Shown here one piece after another: positions 56,802-64,000 of a stretch of 64,000 bases of DNA. The DNA is taken from contig CAVYZL010000006.1 of assembly GCA_963773055.1 (NCBI GenBank), forward strand, positions 62,001 through 126,000, read 5' to 3'. The stretch comes from PALSA-612 sp963773055. Lineage in GTDB: Bacteria > Actinomycetota > Thermoleophilia > Gaiellales > Gaiellaceae. Under the pieces are notes generated by a model. It was not told where the DNA came from and searched no databases. It was given only the letters and a program-made list of their open reading frames with translations. Numbering within the stretch: position 1 is the stretch's first letter; the number at the start of each line of letters is the position of its first letter. The position numbers and the translations under genes are program-made.

Positions 56802-58129
56802 TGCTCGAGCCGCAGTTCGAGCCGCTGTACACGGCCGATGAGATGCGTCGCGCAGAAGCGGAGCACGACGTGGAAAAGCTGATGGAGCGGGCGGGCCGCG
56901 CTGTGGCGGAGGAGGCGTTGCGGCGATACCCGGACGCGCGGTCGTTCGGCGCGCTCGCCGGCGGCGGCGCGAACGGCGGCGACGCGCGGATCGCGCTCGA
57001 GGTCGTGCGCGCCGAAGGGCGCGAGGCGTCCGAGACGCTCGACGCCGACGTCGTCATCGACGGCCTGCTCGGCACTGGCTTCCATGGCGGACTCAGGCCG
57101 GACGCAGCTGCGCGCATCGCGGAGCTGAACCGGTCGGACGCCGAGGTGGTAGCGGTCGACCTGCCCTCCGGCGTCGTCGCGGACACCGGCGAGATCGCGG
57201 AGGTAGCGGTTCGCGCGAGTGTCACGGTCGCCATGCACGGGCCCAAGGTCGGAAACGTCGTCGCGCCCGGTCGGTTCCACGGAGGCGACCTCGTCGTGGC
57301 GGACATCGGGCTCGAGCCACAGGACACCGAGCACCGGCGGGTGACGCGCGCGATCCTCGATCTCGTGCCGGCGAAGCGCGCAGGCGACTCGAAATATCGC
57401 GCCGGATCGGTGCTCGTCGTAGGCGGCTCTCCCGGCATGACCGGCGCCGTGTGTCTTGCCGCCGAGGCTGCGTTCCGCGCGGATGCCGGCTACGTGATGG
57501 TCGCCGCGCCGGCCGCGTCGCTGCCCGTGCTCGAGGCGCGGCTGCTCGAGGTCGTCAAGCGTCCGCTCGAGGAGGTGTTCGACGCCGTCGAGAAGGCAAC
57601 GGCGCTCGCGCTCGGCCCCGGCCTGGGCAGAGACGACGAGAGCCGCGTCCTCGTGCGGCGCCTGCTCGTCGAGACGAACCTTCCGGCCGTCGTCGACGCG
57701 GACGCCCTCTTCGGCCTCGAGCCCGTGGCGCGGACGGCGCCGACCGTGCTGACGCCGCACGCCGGCGAGCTCGCGCGGCTGCTCGACGTGAGCTCGGACT
57801 GGGTCGACGCGCACCGGCTGGAAGCCGTGAGGCGTGCGGCCGAGACGTTCGGCTGCGTGTGCCTGCTCAAGGGGGCCGACACGCTCGTCGCCAGCCCCGG
57901 CGAAGGCACGCTCGTCTGCGATCTCGGCCCGCCGTCGCTCGCGACGGCCGGAACAGGAGACGTGCTCACGGGCGTCACGGCTGCGTTCCTCTCGAAAGGC
58001 ATGGACGCGAGATCCGCGGCCGCTGCGGCAGCGACCCTCTGCGCTGTCGCCGCGCGCCTCGGCCCAGGGCGAGGGCTCGTCGCGGGCGACGTCGTCAGCC
58101 TGCTGCCGCGCGCGTTCGATGGCCTTTAG
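56801..58129 (+). CDS. nnr: Bifunctional NAD(P)H-hydrate repair enzyme with a short epimerase domain
   Basis: 442 residues. The C-terminal dehydratase (about 190-440) is complete: GSVLVVGGSPGMTGAV, ALALGPGLGRDDESR, TPHAGELARLL, LLKGADTLVA and TAGTGDVLTG. The N-terminal epimerase (1-185) is shortened: the usual GxGNNGGDG appears as GGGANGGDARIA, and about 40 residues between it and VIDGLLGTGF are missing compared with E. coli. Epimerase activity is therefore in doubt, while the ATP/ADP-dependent dehydratase should work. Confidence 0.88.
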   Translation: MLEPQFEPLYTADEMRRAEAEHDVEKLMERAGRAVAEEALRRYPDARSFGALAGGGANGGDARIALEVVRAEGREASETLDADVVIDGLLGTGFHGGLRPDAAARIAELNRSDAEVVAVDLPSGVVADTGEIAEVAVRASVTVAMHGPKVGNVVAPGRFHGGDLVVADIGLEPQDTEHRRVTRAILDLVPAKRAGDSKYRAGSVLVVGGSPGMTGAVCLAAEAAFRADAGYVMVAAPAASLPVLEARLLEVVKRPLEEVFDAVEKATALALGPGLGRDDESRVLVRRLLVETNLPAVVDADALFGLEPVARTAPTVLTPHAGELARLLDVSSDWVDAHRLEAVRRAAETFGCVCLLKGADTLVASPGEGTLVCDLGPPSLATAGTGDVLTGVTAAFLSKGMDARSAAAAAATLCAVAARLGPGRGLVAGDVVSLLPRAFDGL

Positions 58130-59135
58130 CATCACGATCGACGGCTCGGCGCTGCGGGCGAACGTTCGCCGCCTGCGCGAGGTGCTCGGCGGGTCGGAGC
58201 TCTGGGCAGTCGTGAAGGCCGACGCGTACGGCCACGGTGCGGCCGACGTCGGGCGCATTGCGATCGAGGAGGGTGCGCGAGCGCTCTGCGTGTCGACGCC
58301 GGGCGAGGGTCTCGCGCTCCGAGCAGCGCTACGGGACGCCCGGATCCTCGTCCTCGGCCCCCATGCCCCGCAGGAGGTGCGAGCGATCCGCGACGCACGG
58401 CTCGAGCTCGCGGTCTCGAAGCCGCCGTTCCCGGACGGGATCCCGCTCCACGTCAAGCTCGACACCGGTATGGGCCGCTACGGCTTTCGGGAATGTCCCG
58501 AGCTTCCCGCGGGCGCCGTCGGGCTGATGAGCCATCTGGCGACCGCGGCGGAGGATCCGGCTTTCGCGCGGATGCAGATCGAGCGCTTTCGCGAGGTGGT
58601 CGCGGCGCACCCCGGTCTCGAGGCGCACGTCGCGAACAGCGCTGCTGCGATTGCGCTTCCGGAGTCGCGTCTCTCGGCTGCCCGCTGTGGCCTCGCGCTC
58701 TACGGCCTCTCGCCGTTCGGGGGCGATCCTGCAGACGACGGCCTTCGCCCGGTTCTCTCGTGGCGGACCGAGCTCGCCCAGGTGAAGCTGCTCGAGCCGG
58801 GCGAGAGCACGGGCTACGGGCGCCGCTTCGTCGCGGCGGAGCCGACCTGGATCGGGCTCGTGCCGGTCGGCTACGCGGACGGCTTCCGGCGAGACCTGAC
58901 CGGGACCGAGGTCCTCGTCGACGGTGTTCGCTGCCCCGTCGTCGGCGCGGTCTCGATGGACTCGTTCGCGGTCGCCCTTCCGGAGCAGAGGCCGGAGGGA
59001 ACGCGGGTGACGCTGCTCGGCGACGGCCTGAGCGCCGAGGAGCACGCCCGCGTCGCCGACACGATCAACTACGAGGTCGTCTGCGGGATCCGCACGAATC
59101 CGGCGCGAGGCCGACGGGAGCTCGACGATGGATGA
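58119..59135 (+). CDS. alr: Alanine racemase
   Basis: 338 residues: the PLP lysine is in ELWAVVKADAYGHGA near residue 33; LHVKLDTGMGRYGF, ANSAAAIALPESRL, RCGLALYGLSP and GYADGFRRDL follow the fold in order; VSMDSFAV replaces the more usual CMDQ loop. It makes D-alanine for peptidoglycan. Somewhat shorter than the typical 360-380. Overlaps nnr by 11 bases. Confidence 0.93.
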   Translation: MAFSITIDGSALRANVRRLREVLGGSELWAVVKADAYGHGAADVGRIAIEEGARALCVSTPGEGLALRAALRDARILVLGPHAPQEVRAIRDARLELAVSKPPFPDGIPLHVKLDTGMGRYGFRECPELPAGAVGLMSHLATAAEDPAFARMQIERFREVVAAHPGLEAHVANSAAAIALPESRLSAARCGLALYGLSPFGGDPADDGLRPVLSWRTELAQVKLLEPGESTGYGRRFVAAEPTWIGLVPVGYADGFRRDLTGTEVLVDGVRCPVVGAVSMDSFAVALPEQRPEGTRVTLLGDGLSAEEHARVADTINYEVVCGIRTNPARGRRELDDG

Positions 59136-60159
59136 CGTCGCCTCGGCTGTCCTCGACGCGGTCGCCGGCGGTGACGCATGGATCGTCGGCGGCGCTCTCC
59201 GCGACGAGCTGCTCGGGCGTCCCGTCGTCGACGTCGACGTCGCGTGCCAGGACGCGGTCGGGGCGGCGCGCGCATTCGCTCAGGCGGTGGGCGGCGCGCC
59301 GTTTCCCCTGTCCGAGCGTCACGGCGCGTGGCGCACGGCGCTCGCCGACGGGCGGACGGTGGACTTCACCCCGCTCGCCGGGTCGATCGAGGAAGACCTC
59401 GCCTCCCGCGACTTCACGATCAACGCGCTCGCGCGGGCCGTCGGCGCAGCGGAGCTCGTCGACCCGTATGGGGGCGCCGCCGATCTTCAGGCTCGCACGA
59501 TCCGGGTCGTCTCCCCGGACGTATTCGGCGCCGACCCGCTTCGTCTGCTGCGCGCAGTCCGTCTCGAGGACGAGCTCGTGTTTCGCTGCGATGCGGCGAC
59601 CGAGACGCTCGTCCGCGACCACGCTGCTCTCGTCTCGCAACCCGCCGGCGAGCGGATCCTCGGCGAGCTCGAGCGCCTTTCGGTGAAGGGCTTCCGCCGG
59701 CTCGAGGAGCTCGGCCTCCTGGCCGAGCTCGGCGGATCGCTCGACCGCGCCGACCGCGCGGCGCTCGTCGACTCCCCCGATTACCGTCTGGCGTGCTTTC
59801 TGGGCCAGGCGCTCGAGCGGCTGCCCGTGTCGAGGAGGCGCCTCCGCTATGCGAGGACGGTGCTCGCCGCGACGGCGCCGGCAGACGGATCACCGCGCTC
59901 GCTTCACCGCTTCAGGAGCTCCACCGAGCCCTGGGCGCTCGACGCGCTCGCCCTCGCAGGTGCCATAGATCTCGCACCGGCACTCGCCGAGTCGCGCGCG
60001 AGCGACCCCGACGAGCCGCTGCTGCGCGGCGACGAGCTCGGCCTTCCGCCCGGCCCGGAGATCGGCCGCCTCCTCGACGAGATCGCCGAGGAGCGCGCCG
60101 CCGGGGTAGTTTCCACCCGAGAGGAGGCACTGGAGCTTGTCCGAAGCCGAGCACGCTGA
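59128..60159 (+). CDS. tRNA nucleotidyltransferase/poly(A) polymerase family protein
   Basis: 343 residues. WIVGGALRDELLGRPVVDVDVA gives the GG and Asp-x-Asp catalytic centre; RDFTINALARAVG and VDPYGGAADLQARTIRVV are the following motifs; FGADPLRLLRAVRL is motif D/E. No HD domain follows, and the C-terminal half is reduced. It could be a CCA-adding enzyme or a relative specialised for one step. Overlaps alr by eight bases. Confidence 0.82.
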   Translation: MDDVASAVLDAVAGGDAWIVGGALRDELLGRPVVDVDVACQDAVGAARAFAQAVGGAPFPLSERHGAWRTALADGRTVDFTPLAGSIEEDLASRDFTINALARAVGAAELVDPYGGAADLQARTIRVVSPDVFGADPLRLLRAVRLEDELVFRCDAATETLVRDHAALVSQPAGERILGELERLSVKGFRRLEELGLLAELGGSLDRADRAALVDSPDYRLACFLGQALERLPVSRRRLRYARTVLAATAPADGSPRSLHRFRSSTEPWALDALALAGAIDLAPALAESRASDPDEPLLRGDELGLPPGPEIGRLLDEIAEERAAGVVSTREEALELVRSRAR

Positions 60160-60862
60160 GACTGTCCGCAACCGGCCGCGCGAGATCGCGGAGCGCATGG
60201 CCGAGCTCGAGGCGGGACGCCGCGAGGCGTTTCGCGAGCGACTGAAGGCGTTCATCGAGCCGGACGGAGACGAGCGCGTACTGGACTCCGGCGCGGGCAC
60301 CGGTGGCTTCGCGCTCGCGGTCGCGCCGCTCGTCGGGGAGGTGGTCGCCGTCGACGCTGCGCCCGAGGTGATCGCCGTGGGACGCGAGCAGGCGTTGCCG
60401 TTCTCGAACGTCTCCTTCGTCGAGGGCGACGCCATGAGGCTGCCATTTCCTGACGGATCGTTCGACATCGCGGCCGCGGTGCGCACGCTTCATCACGTCC
60501 CGCGGCCCGAGCTCGTCGTCGCCGAGCTCGTTCGGGTGACGGACTATCGCGGGCTCGTCGTCGTCATCGACCAGATAGCGCCTACGGATCCGATGCTCGC
60601 GTTCGAGCTCGATCGTTTCGAACGCGCTCGCGACGGATCGCACACGAGGCTGCTGCCCGACGTCGACATCCGCTCGTGGCTCGACGCGAACAACCTCGTC
60701 CTCCGTCGCACGGAGTTCGACCAGGAAGGACGGGACGTCGAGGGCTACCTCGACCTCGCGGGCTGCGAGGGCGAGGCGCGGGATCGGGCGCTCGCCTTCG
60801 CCCCGCGCGGCTACTCGGCGACGATCGCGTGGTACCTCGCAGCGCGGCCGCAGGCGGATTAG
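60137..60862 (+). CDS. Class I SAM-dependent methyltransferase
   Basis: 241 residues: VLDSGAGTGGFALAVAPLVG (motif I, about 48-67), VVAVDAAPEV, VEGDAMRLPFPDGSFDIAAAVRTLHHV and LVVVIDQIAP. This is the methyltransferase-11 type with unknown substrate. The start is TTG at 60137, inside the previous gene by 23 bases; no better start is present nearby. Confidence 0.8.
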   Translation: MSEAEHAETVRNRPREIAERMAELEAGRREAFRERLKAFIEPDGDERVLDSGAGTGGFALAVAPLVGEVVAVDAAPEVIAVGREQALPFSNVSFVEGDAMRLPFPDGSFDIAAAVRTLHHVPRPELVVAELVRVTDYRGLVVVIDQIAPTDPMLAFELDRFERARDGSHTRLLPDVDIRSWLDANNLVLRRTEFDQEGRDVEGYLDLAGCEGEARDRALAFAPRGYSATIAWYLAARPQAD

Positions 60863-60879
60863 CGGCCGAGCCGGGGCGA

Positions 60880-60885
60880 TAGGGT
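60880..60885 (+). promoter_or_regulatory. -10 element of the M29 aminopeptidase gene (leaderless)
   Basis: TAGGGT six bases before the GTG at 60892. Confidence 0.55.
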
Positions 60886-60891
60886 TCCCGC

Positions 60892-62097
60892 GTGCTGCAC
60901 GCCGTCAGCGCCCGCCGCCTGGCCGAGCTCGCTGTCGCCGTCGGCGCGAATGTCCAGCACGATCAGATCGTGTCCGTCAGCGCCTACCTCGGCGACGAGG
61001 AGCTCGCGCGCGAGATGGCGGCGGTCGCCTATCAGGCCGGTGCTCGCTTCGTCGACGTGACCTACTTCGACCCGTACGCGAAGCGCGCGCGCATCGAGCA
61101 CGCACGGGAGGAGACGCTCGACTTCGTGCCTTCGTGGCTCGGCGAGCGGATGCTCGAGCTCGGCCGCCAGCGTGTCGCACGCATCTCGCTGGCGAGCCCG
61201 GCGCCGCCGGACGCGCTCGCCGGTCTCGACCCCGAGCGCGCAGGCCGCGACCAGCTGCCGTTCCTCAAAGAGGTGATGCCGATCATCAACGAGCGGCTCG
61301 TGAACTGGACGGTGATCCCCAGTCCGACGCTGGCGTGGGCGGCGCTCGTCTATCCCGATCTCGACGCTGCTCCCGCGCTCGAGCGGCTCTGGGCGGAGGT
61401 CGAGCACGTGTGCCGTCTCGACGAGCCCGATCCGCGCGGAGCCTGGGCGGCGCGAGCCGAGGAGCTGCAGTCGATCGCCGAGTGGCTCACCGAGCTCCGC
61501 CTCGACGCGCTTCGCTTCGAGGGGCCGGGAACCGATCTGACTGTGGGGTTGTTCGACGGCGCGAGGTGGCAGACCGCCCTGAGCGAGACCGTGGACGGCA
61601 TCGTGCATCTCGTGAATATCCCGACGGAAGAGGTCTATACGACGCCCGATCCGGCTCGGGCGGAGGGAGTCGTGCGCTCGACCCGCCCGCTCGCGCTCGC
61701 CGACGGCCCGGTCGTGCGCGGGCTCGAGATCCGGTTCGAGGCTGGCCGGGCGGTCGCGATCGACGCCGAGGAAGGCGGTGAGGTCCTCCGAGGACGCGCG
61801 GCGATCGACGAGGGCGCTGCGCGTCTCGGCGAGGTCGCGCTCGTCGACCGCGAGAGTCGCGTCGGGCGCCTCGGAACGACCTTCTACGAGACCCTGCTGG
61901 ACGAGAACGCGGTCAGCCACATCGCGCTCGGCGACGGCGATCCCGAGATCGCCGGGCCCGAGGGCGAGTCACGGCGCAACGAGAGCGCGATCCACATCGA
62001 CTTCATGATCGGCGGCGATGACGTGGACGTCACCGGCTTGACGCGCGACGGCGCGGAGGTTCCGATCCTCCGGTCGAGAGCCTGGCAGTCCGCGTGA
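60892..62097 (+). CDS. Aminopeptidase, family M29 (AmpS/AmpT-like)
   Basis: 401 residues. Dinuclear metal ligands appear in the family order: Glu in VNIPTEEVYTTPD, Glu in LGEVALVD, Tyr in TTFYETLLDENAVSHIALG with the following His, and His/Asp in NESAIHIDFMIG. The N-domain (1-180) is the usual M29 Rossmann-like part. It removes N-terminal residues from peptides. Convergent with the SDR gene. Confidence 0.88.
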   Translation: MLHAVSARRLAELAVAVGANVQHDQIVSVSAYLGDEELAREMAAVAYQAGARFVDVTYFDPYAKRARIEHAREETLDFVPSWLGERMLELGRQRVARISLASPAPPDALAGLDPERAGRDQLPFLKEVMPIINERLVNWTVIPSPTLAWAALVYPDLDAAPALERLWAEVEHVCRLDEPDPRGAWAARAEELQSIAEWLTELRLDALRFEGPGTDLTVGLFDGARWQTALSETVDGIVHLVNIPTEEVYTTPDPARAEGVVRSTRPLALADGPVVRGLEIRFEAGRAVAIDAEEGGEVLRGRAAIDEGAARLGEVALVDRESRVGRLGTTFYETLLDENAVSHIALGDGDPEIAGPEGESRRNESAIHIDFMIGGDDVDVTGLTRDGAEVPILRSRAWQSA

Positions 62098-62850
62098 CTA
62101 GGCAGGTTTCTTCATCGAGCGGCCTACGCGCGCCACGGCGCCGGGTGTGATCGCCTGCGCGAGCGTCGCGAGACGGTAGTAGCGCGGAACGTGCACCTCG
62201 CGCCGGTCGCGCTCGACCGCGAGCACGACGGCCTTCGCGATGTCCTCGGACTCGATCACGAACCTGTGCATCGAGGGCGGGAGCACGCTTCGCTGTGGGA
62301 AGCCCTCCGTCTCGGCGAAGCCGGGCAGGATCGTGTGCACGTGGATCCCTCGCGGCGCGAGCTCCGTCGACACCGAGCGCGAGAACGCGAGCTGCGCGTG
62401 CTTGGACGCTGCGTAGAGACCCGACGTCCCGGCGCCCGAGACCGTGCCGGCGACGGAGACGACGTTGACGACGTGCGAAGGGCGCGCGGCCTCGAGCGCC
62501 GGCAGGAACGCTCGTAGGCACCACACCGAGCCGAGGTAGTTCGTTCGCGTCACCTCCTCGATTCGCTCCGGTGTGGCATCGACGAACCCGGTCCGGCCGG
62601 GGATGCCCGCGTTGTTCACGAGGAGGGAGATGCTCGGATGCCTGGCCATCACTGACGCGGCGACCCGGTCGACAGCAGTCCGGTCGCCGACGTCGCACAC
62701 CTCCGCTTCGGCGTCGAGCTCCCGTGCGGTCGCTGCGAGCTCGGCCTCGCCGCGGGCGACCAGCACGCACCGCCAGCCCCGGCTCGTCAGGAGCCGCGCG
62801 ACGGCGGCGCCGATGCCCTTCGAGCCTCCTGTCACGACTGCTATCCGCAC
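62098..62850 (-). CDS. Short-chain dehydrogenase/reductase
   Basis: 250 residues: AVVTGGSKGIGAAVARLL (cofactor loop), LLVNNAGIPGRTGF (NNAG), VVNVVSVAGTVSGAG and YAASKHAQLAFSRSVSTEL (Y-x3-K). Substrate unknown. The GTG at 62850 lies seven bases after the stop of the upstream gene once that gene's frame is corrected. Confidence 0.85.
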   Translation of the reverse strand: MRIAVVTGGSKGIGAAVARLLTSRGWRCVLVARGEAELAATARELDAEAEVCDVGDRTAVDRVAASVMARHPSISLLVNNAGIPGRTGFVDATPERIEEVTRTNYLGSVWCLRAFLPALEAARPSHVVNVVSVAGTVSGAGTSGLYAASKHAQLAFSRSVSTELAPRGIHVHTILPGFAETEGFPQRSVLPPSMHRFVIESEDIAKAVVLAVERDRREVHVPRYYRLATLAQAITPGAVARVGRSMKKPA

Positions 62851-62857
62851 GCGTGGC

Positions 62858-64000
62858 TCAGCTATGGCAGACGCGGACGTTGCGGGTCGACCTCGACTCA
62901 CGCCCGGCCGTGTCCGACACGGTGGCCGTCAGCGCATGCGCGCCCTTCCTGGCGCCTCCGGTGCGCCAGGTCGCGCTGTAGATGCCCGGCATCGTTCTTC
63001 TTGACACGCGCGATCTGCCGCTTCCCGTCGAAGAAGCCGACGGAGGAGACCTCTGCGGACGAGCCGGCCGCGACGCTCAACAGCGTCTTGACGAGGCACG
63101 CACGATCCCTTGGTCGGCGTCAGCCAGGTGACCACCGGCCTCGCGCGGACCTCGAACCGCGTGCCGAGGAAGTTCGTGTTCGGCATTGCCACGTCCCCCG
63201 GTGTGCTGACGTTCTTTGCCTCCTGGAAGTCGGACGCGACGATGCGCATGAACGCGGGGCCGGCGGTAAGAGCGGTCGCGTCCTTCGGGATCGAGAACAC
63301 CGCGATGCCCGTCGTGTGGTCGTACGAGTGCGCCGCGATCTGCGTCGTCTTGTAGAGCAGGAGCAGCGACAGCGGTTCGACGCCGGACTTCGCGTCGCTG
63401 ACCTTGACGACGATGCTCGGCCGGCCGGCCGGCAGCTTCGTCGTCAGCACCTTGATCACGGGTGGCTTGACGTCGTTGATCCACGACCGGAGCGTGTAGC
63501 GGCGGGCGAGCACTTTGCCCGTGAACGGGTCGCGGCCCGAGTCGACGGCGATGTAGTACCTGCCGGGCGCGGGGAGGACGGCGCCGGTGGCGCCGACGTT
63601 GTAGATGAAGTCGGGCATGTAGCCGTTCATGTTGACCGGCGTGCCGCCGTAGCCCTGGACGTTGCTCTCGTCGAGCGACCCGAGCAGCCAGGGATGAATG
63701 GGTGCGTTGGCGTCGAGGAGGTCGCGGATCGGGGCGCCGATGTCGAGCGCCGGGTCGATCACGACGGCGCCGAAATTCACCGTCTTCGCCGGGATGTCGA
63801 TCGAGTACACGTGCTCGGCGCCGTCCTCGATCGCCGTGTTCTCGAGGCCGAAGAGGCCGAGAATGCCGAACGGCTCGGTCGGGTAGCGGTAGATGCGCGC
63901 GAGATTGGCGCCGCTCCGGGTGTCACCTGTCTGGAGCAGCTTGAGCGGCGTGACCTGGGCCGACGTGAGGGCGGGTCGGATCACCTCGAAGCCGTACGGG
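62858..64000 (-). pseudogene. Secreted or surface protein, 5' end outside the window, two +1 frameshifts near its 3' end
   Basis: At least 380 residues. The main frame includes YRYPTEPFGILGLFGLEN, RDPFTGKVLARRYTLRSWI and Ig-like strands such as SIVVKVSDAKSGVEPLSLLL. After PTKGSCVP the frame moves at about 63093 into VKTLLSVAAGSSAEVSSVGFFDG, and again at about 62987 into IYSATWRTGGARKGAHALTA and the true end STRNVRVCHS. Dropping one base at each point gives a coherent beta-sandwich C-terminus. It could be the tail of a surface protease, but no catalytic part is visible. Confidence 0.65.

Noticed and set aside
1..64000. tRNA genes, rRNA genes, CRISPR arrays, prophage or integrase genes
   Set aside because: None was seen in the short gaps; no repeat-spacer pattern or tRNA-like cloverleaf was recognised.

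Overview
The window is very GC-rich, almost fully coding DNA that reads as a monoderm actinobacterium. Protein character and gene order (acpS-nnr-alr, rplM-rpsI-glmM-glmS, xseA-xseB, murI-rph-rdgB) and the abundance of apparently leaderless genes suggest Actinomycetota, probably class Thermoleophilia; the class assignment is an inference. Many start/stop junctions are RTGA overlaps, so most genes sit in short, translationally coupled operons. No tRNA, rRNA or CRISPR array was seen, and no gap exceeds about 235 bases.

Layout. 1-6.5 kb: cNMP-binding protein, exonuclease VII (xseA-xseB), coiled-coil protein, a UbiE-like methyltransferase with a membrane protein, a FabL-like enoyl reductase. 6.5-18 kb: DMT transporter, 4-hydroxyphenylpyruvate dioxygenase, a hydrolase-cyclase fusion, a LuxR/flavoprotein pair, a CDF transporter with three C-terminal domains, and an operon of FAH-family, HAD, GNAT, GST and rhodanese proteins. 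18-22 kb: a four-gene minus-strand operon (hydrolase, secreted protein, DUF72, glutamine amidotransferase). 22-34 kb: housekeeping genes (murI, rph, rdgB, pyrE, HU, pyrF, DacF-type carboxypeptidase, PfkB-like, guaB, guaA). 34-42 kb: phospholipase D-like, nitroreductase, uracil-DNA-glycosylase-like, MFS, rplM, rpsI, glmM, glmS. 42-53.6 kb: the most distinctive locus, a Tad-type pilus/secretion operon. 53.7-64 kb: secreted glycoside hydrolase, ArfB-like factor, acpS-nnr-alr and neighbours, M29 aminopeptidase, SDR and a secreted protein that runs off the end.

The Tad locus has two tandem TadE-TadG modules, then CpaB, TadZ/CpaE, the TadA ATPase, TadB and TadC, followed by a long coiled-coil protein. 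A von Willebrand A domain with an intact MIDAS is fused to the N-terminus of TadB, while both TadG-like proteins lack one. No Flp pilin, prepilin peptidase or secretin is in the window.

Two window-wide patterns matter. First, about twenty genes have a TANNNT -10 hexamer 6-9 nt (usually exactly 6) before an ATG/GTG, which predicts leaderless transcription and helps fix starts. Second, six genes are broken by nine single-base insertions, all of the same sign, including guaB; this looks more like insertion-type consensus error than true gene decay.
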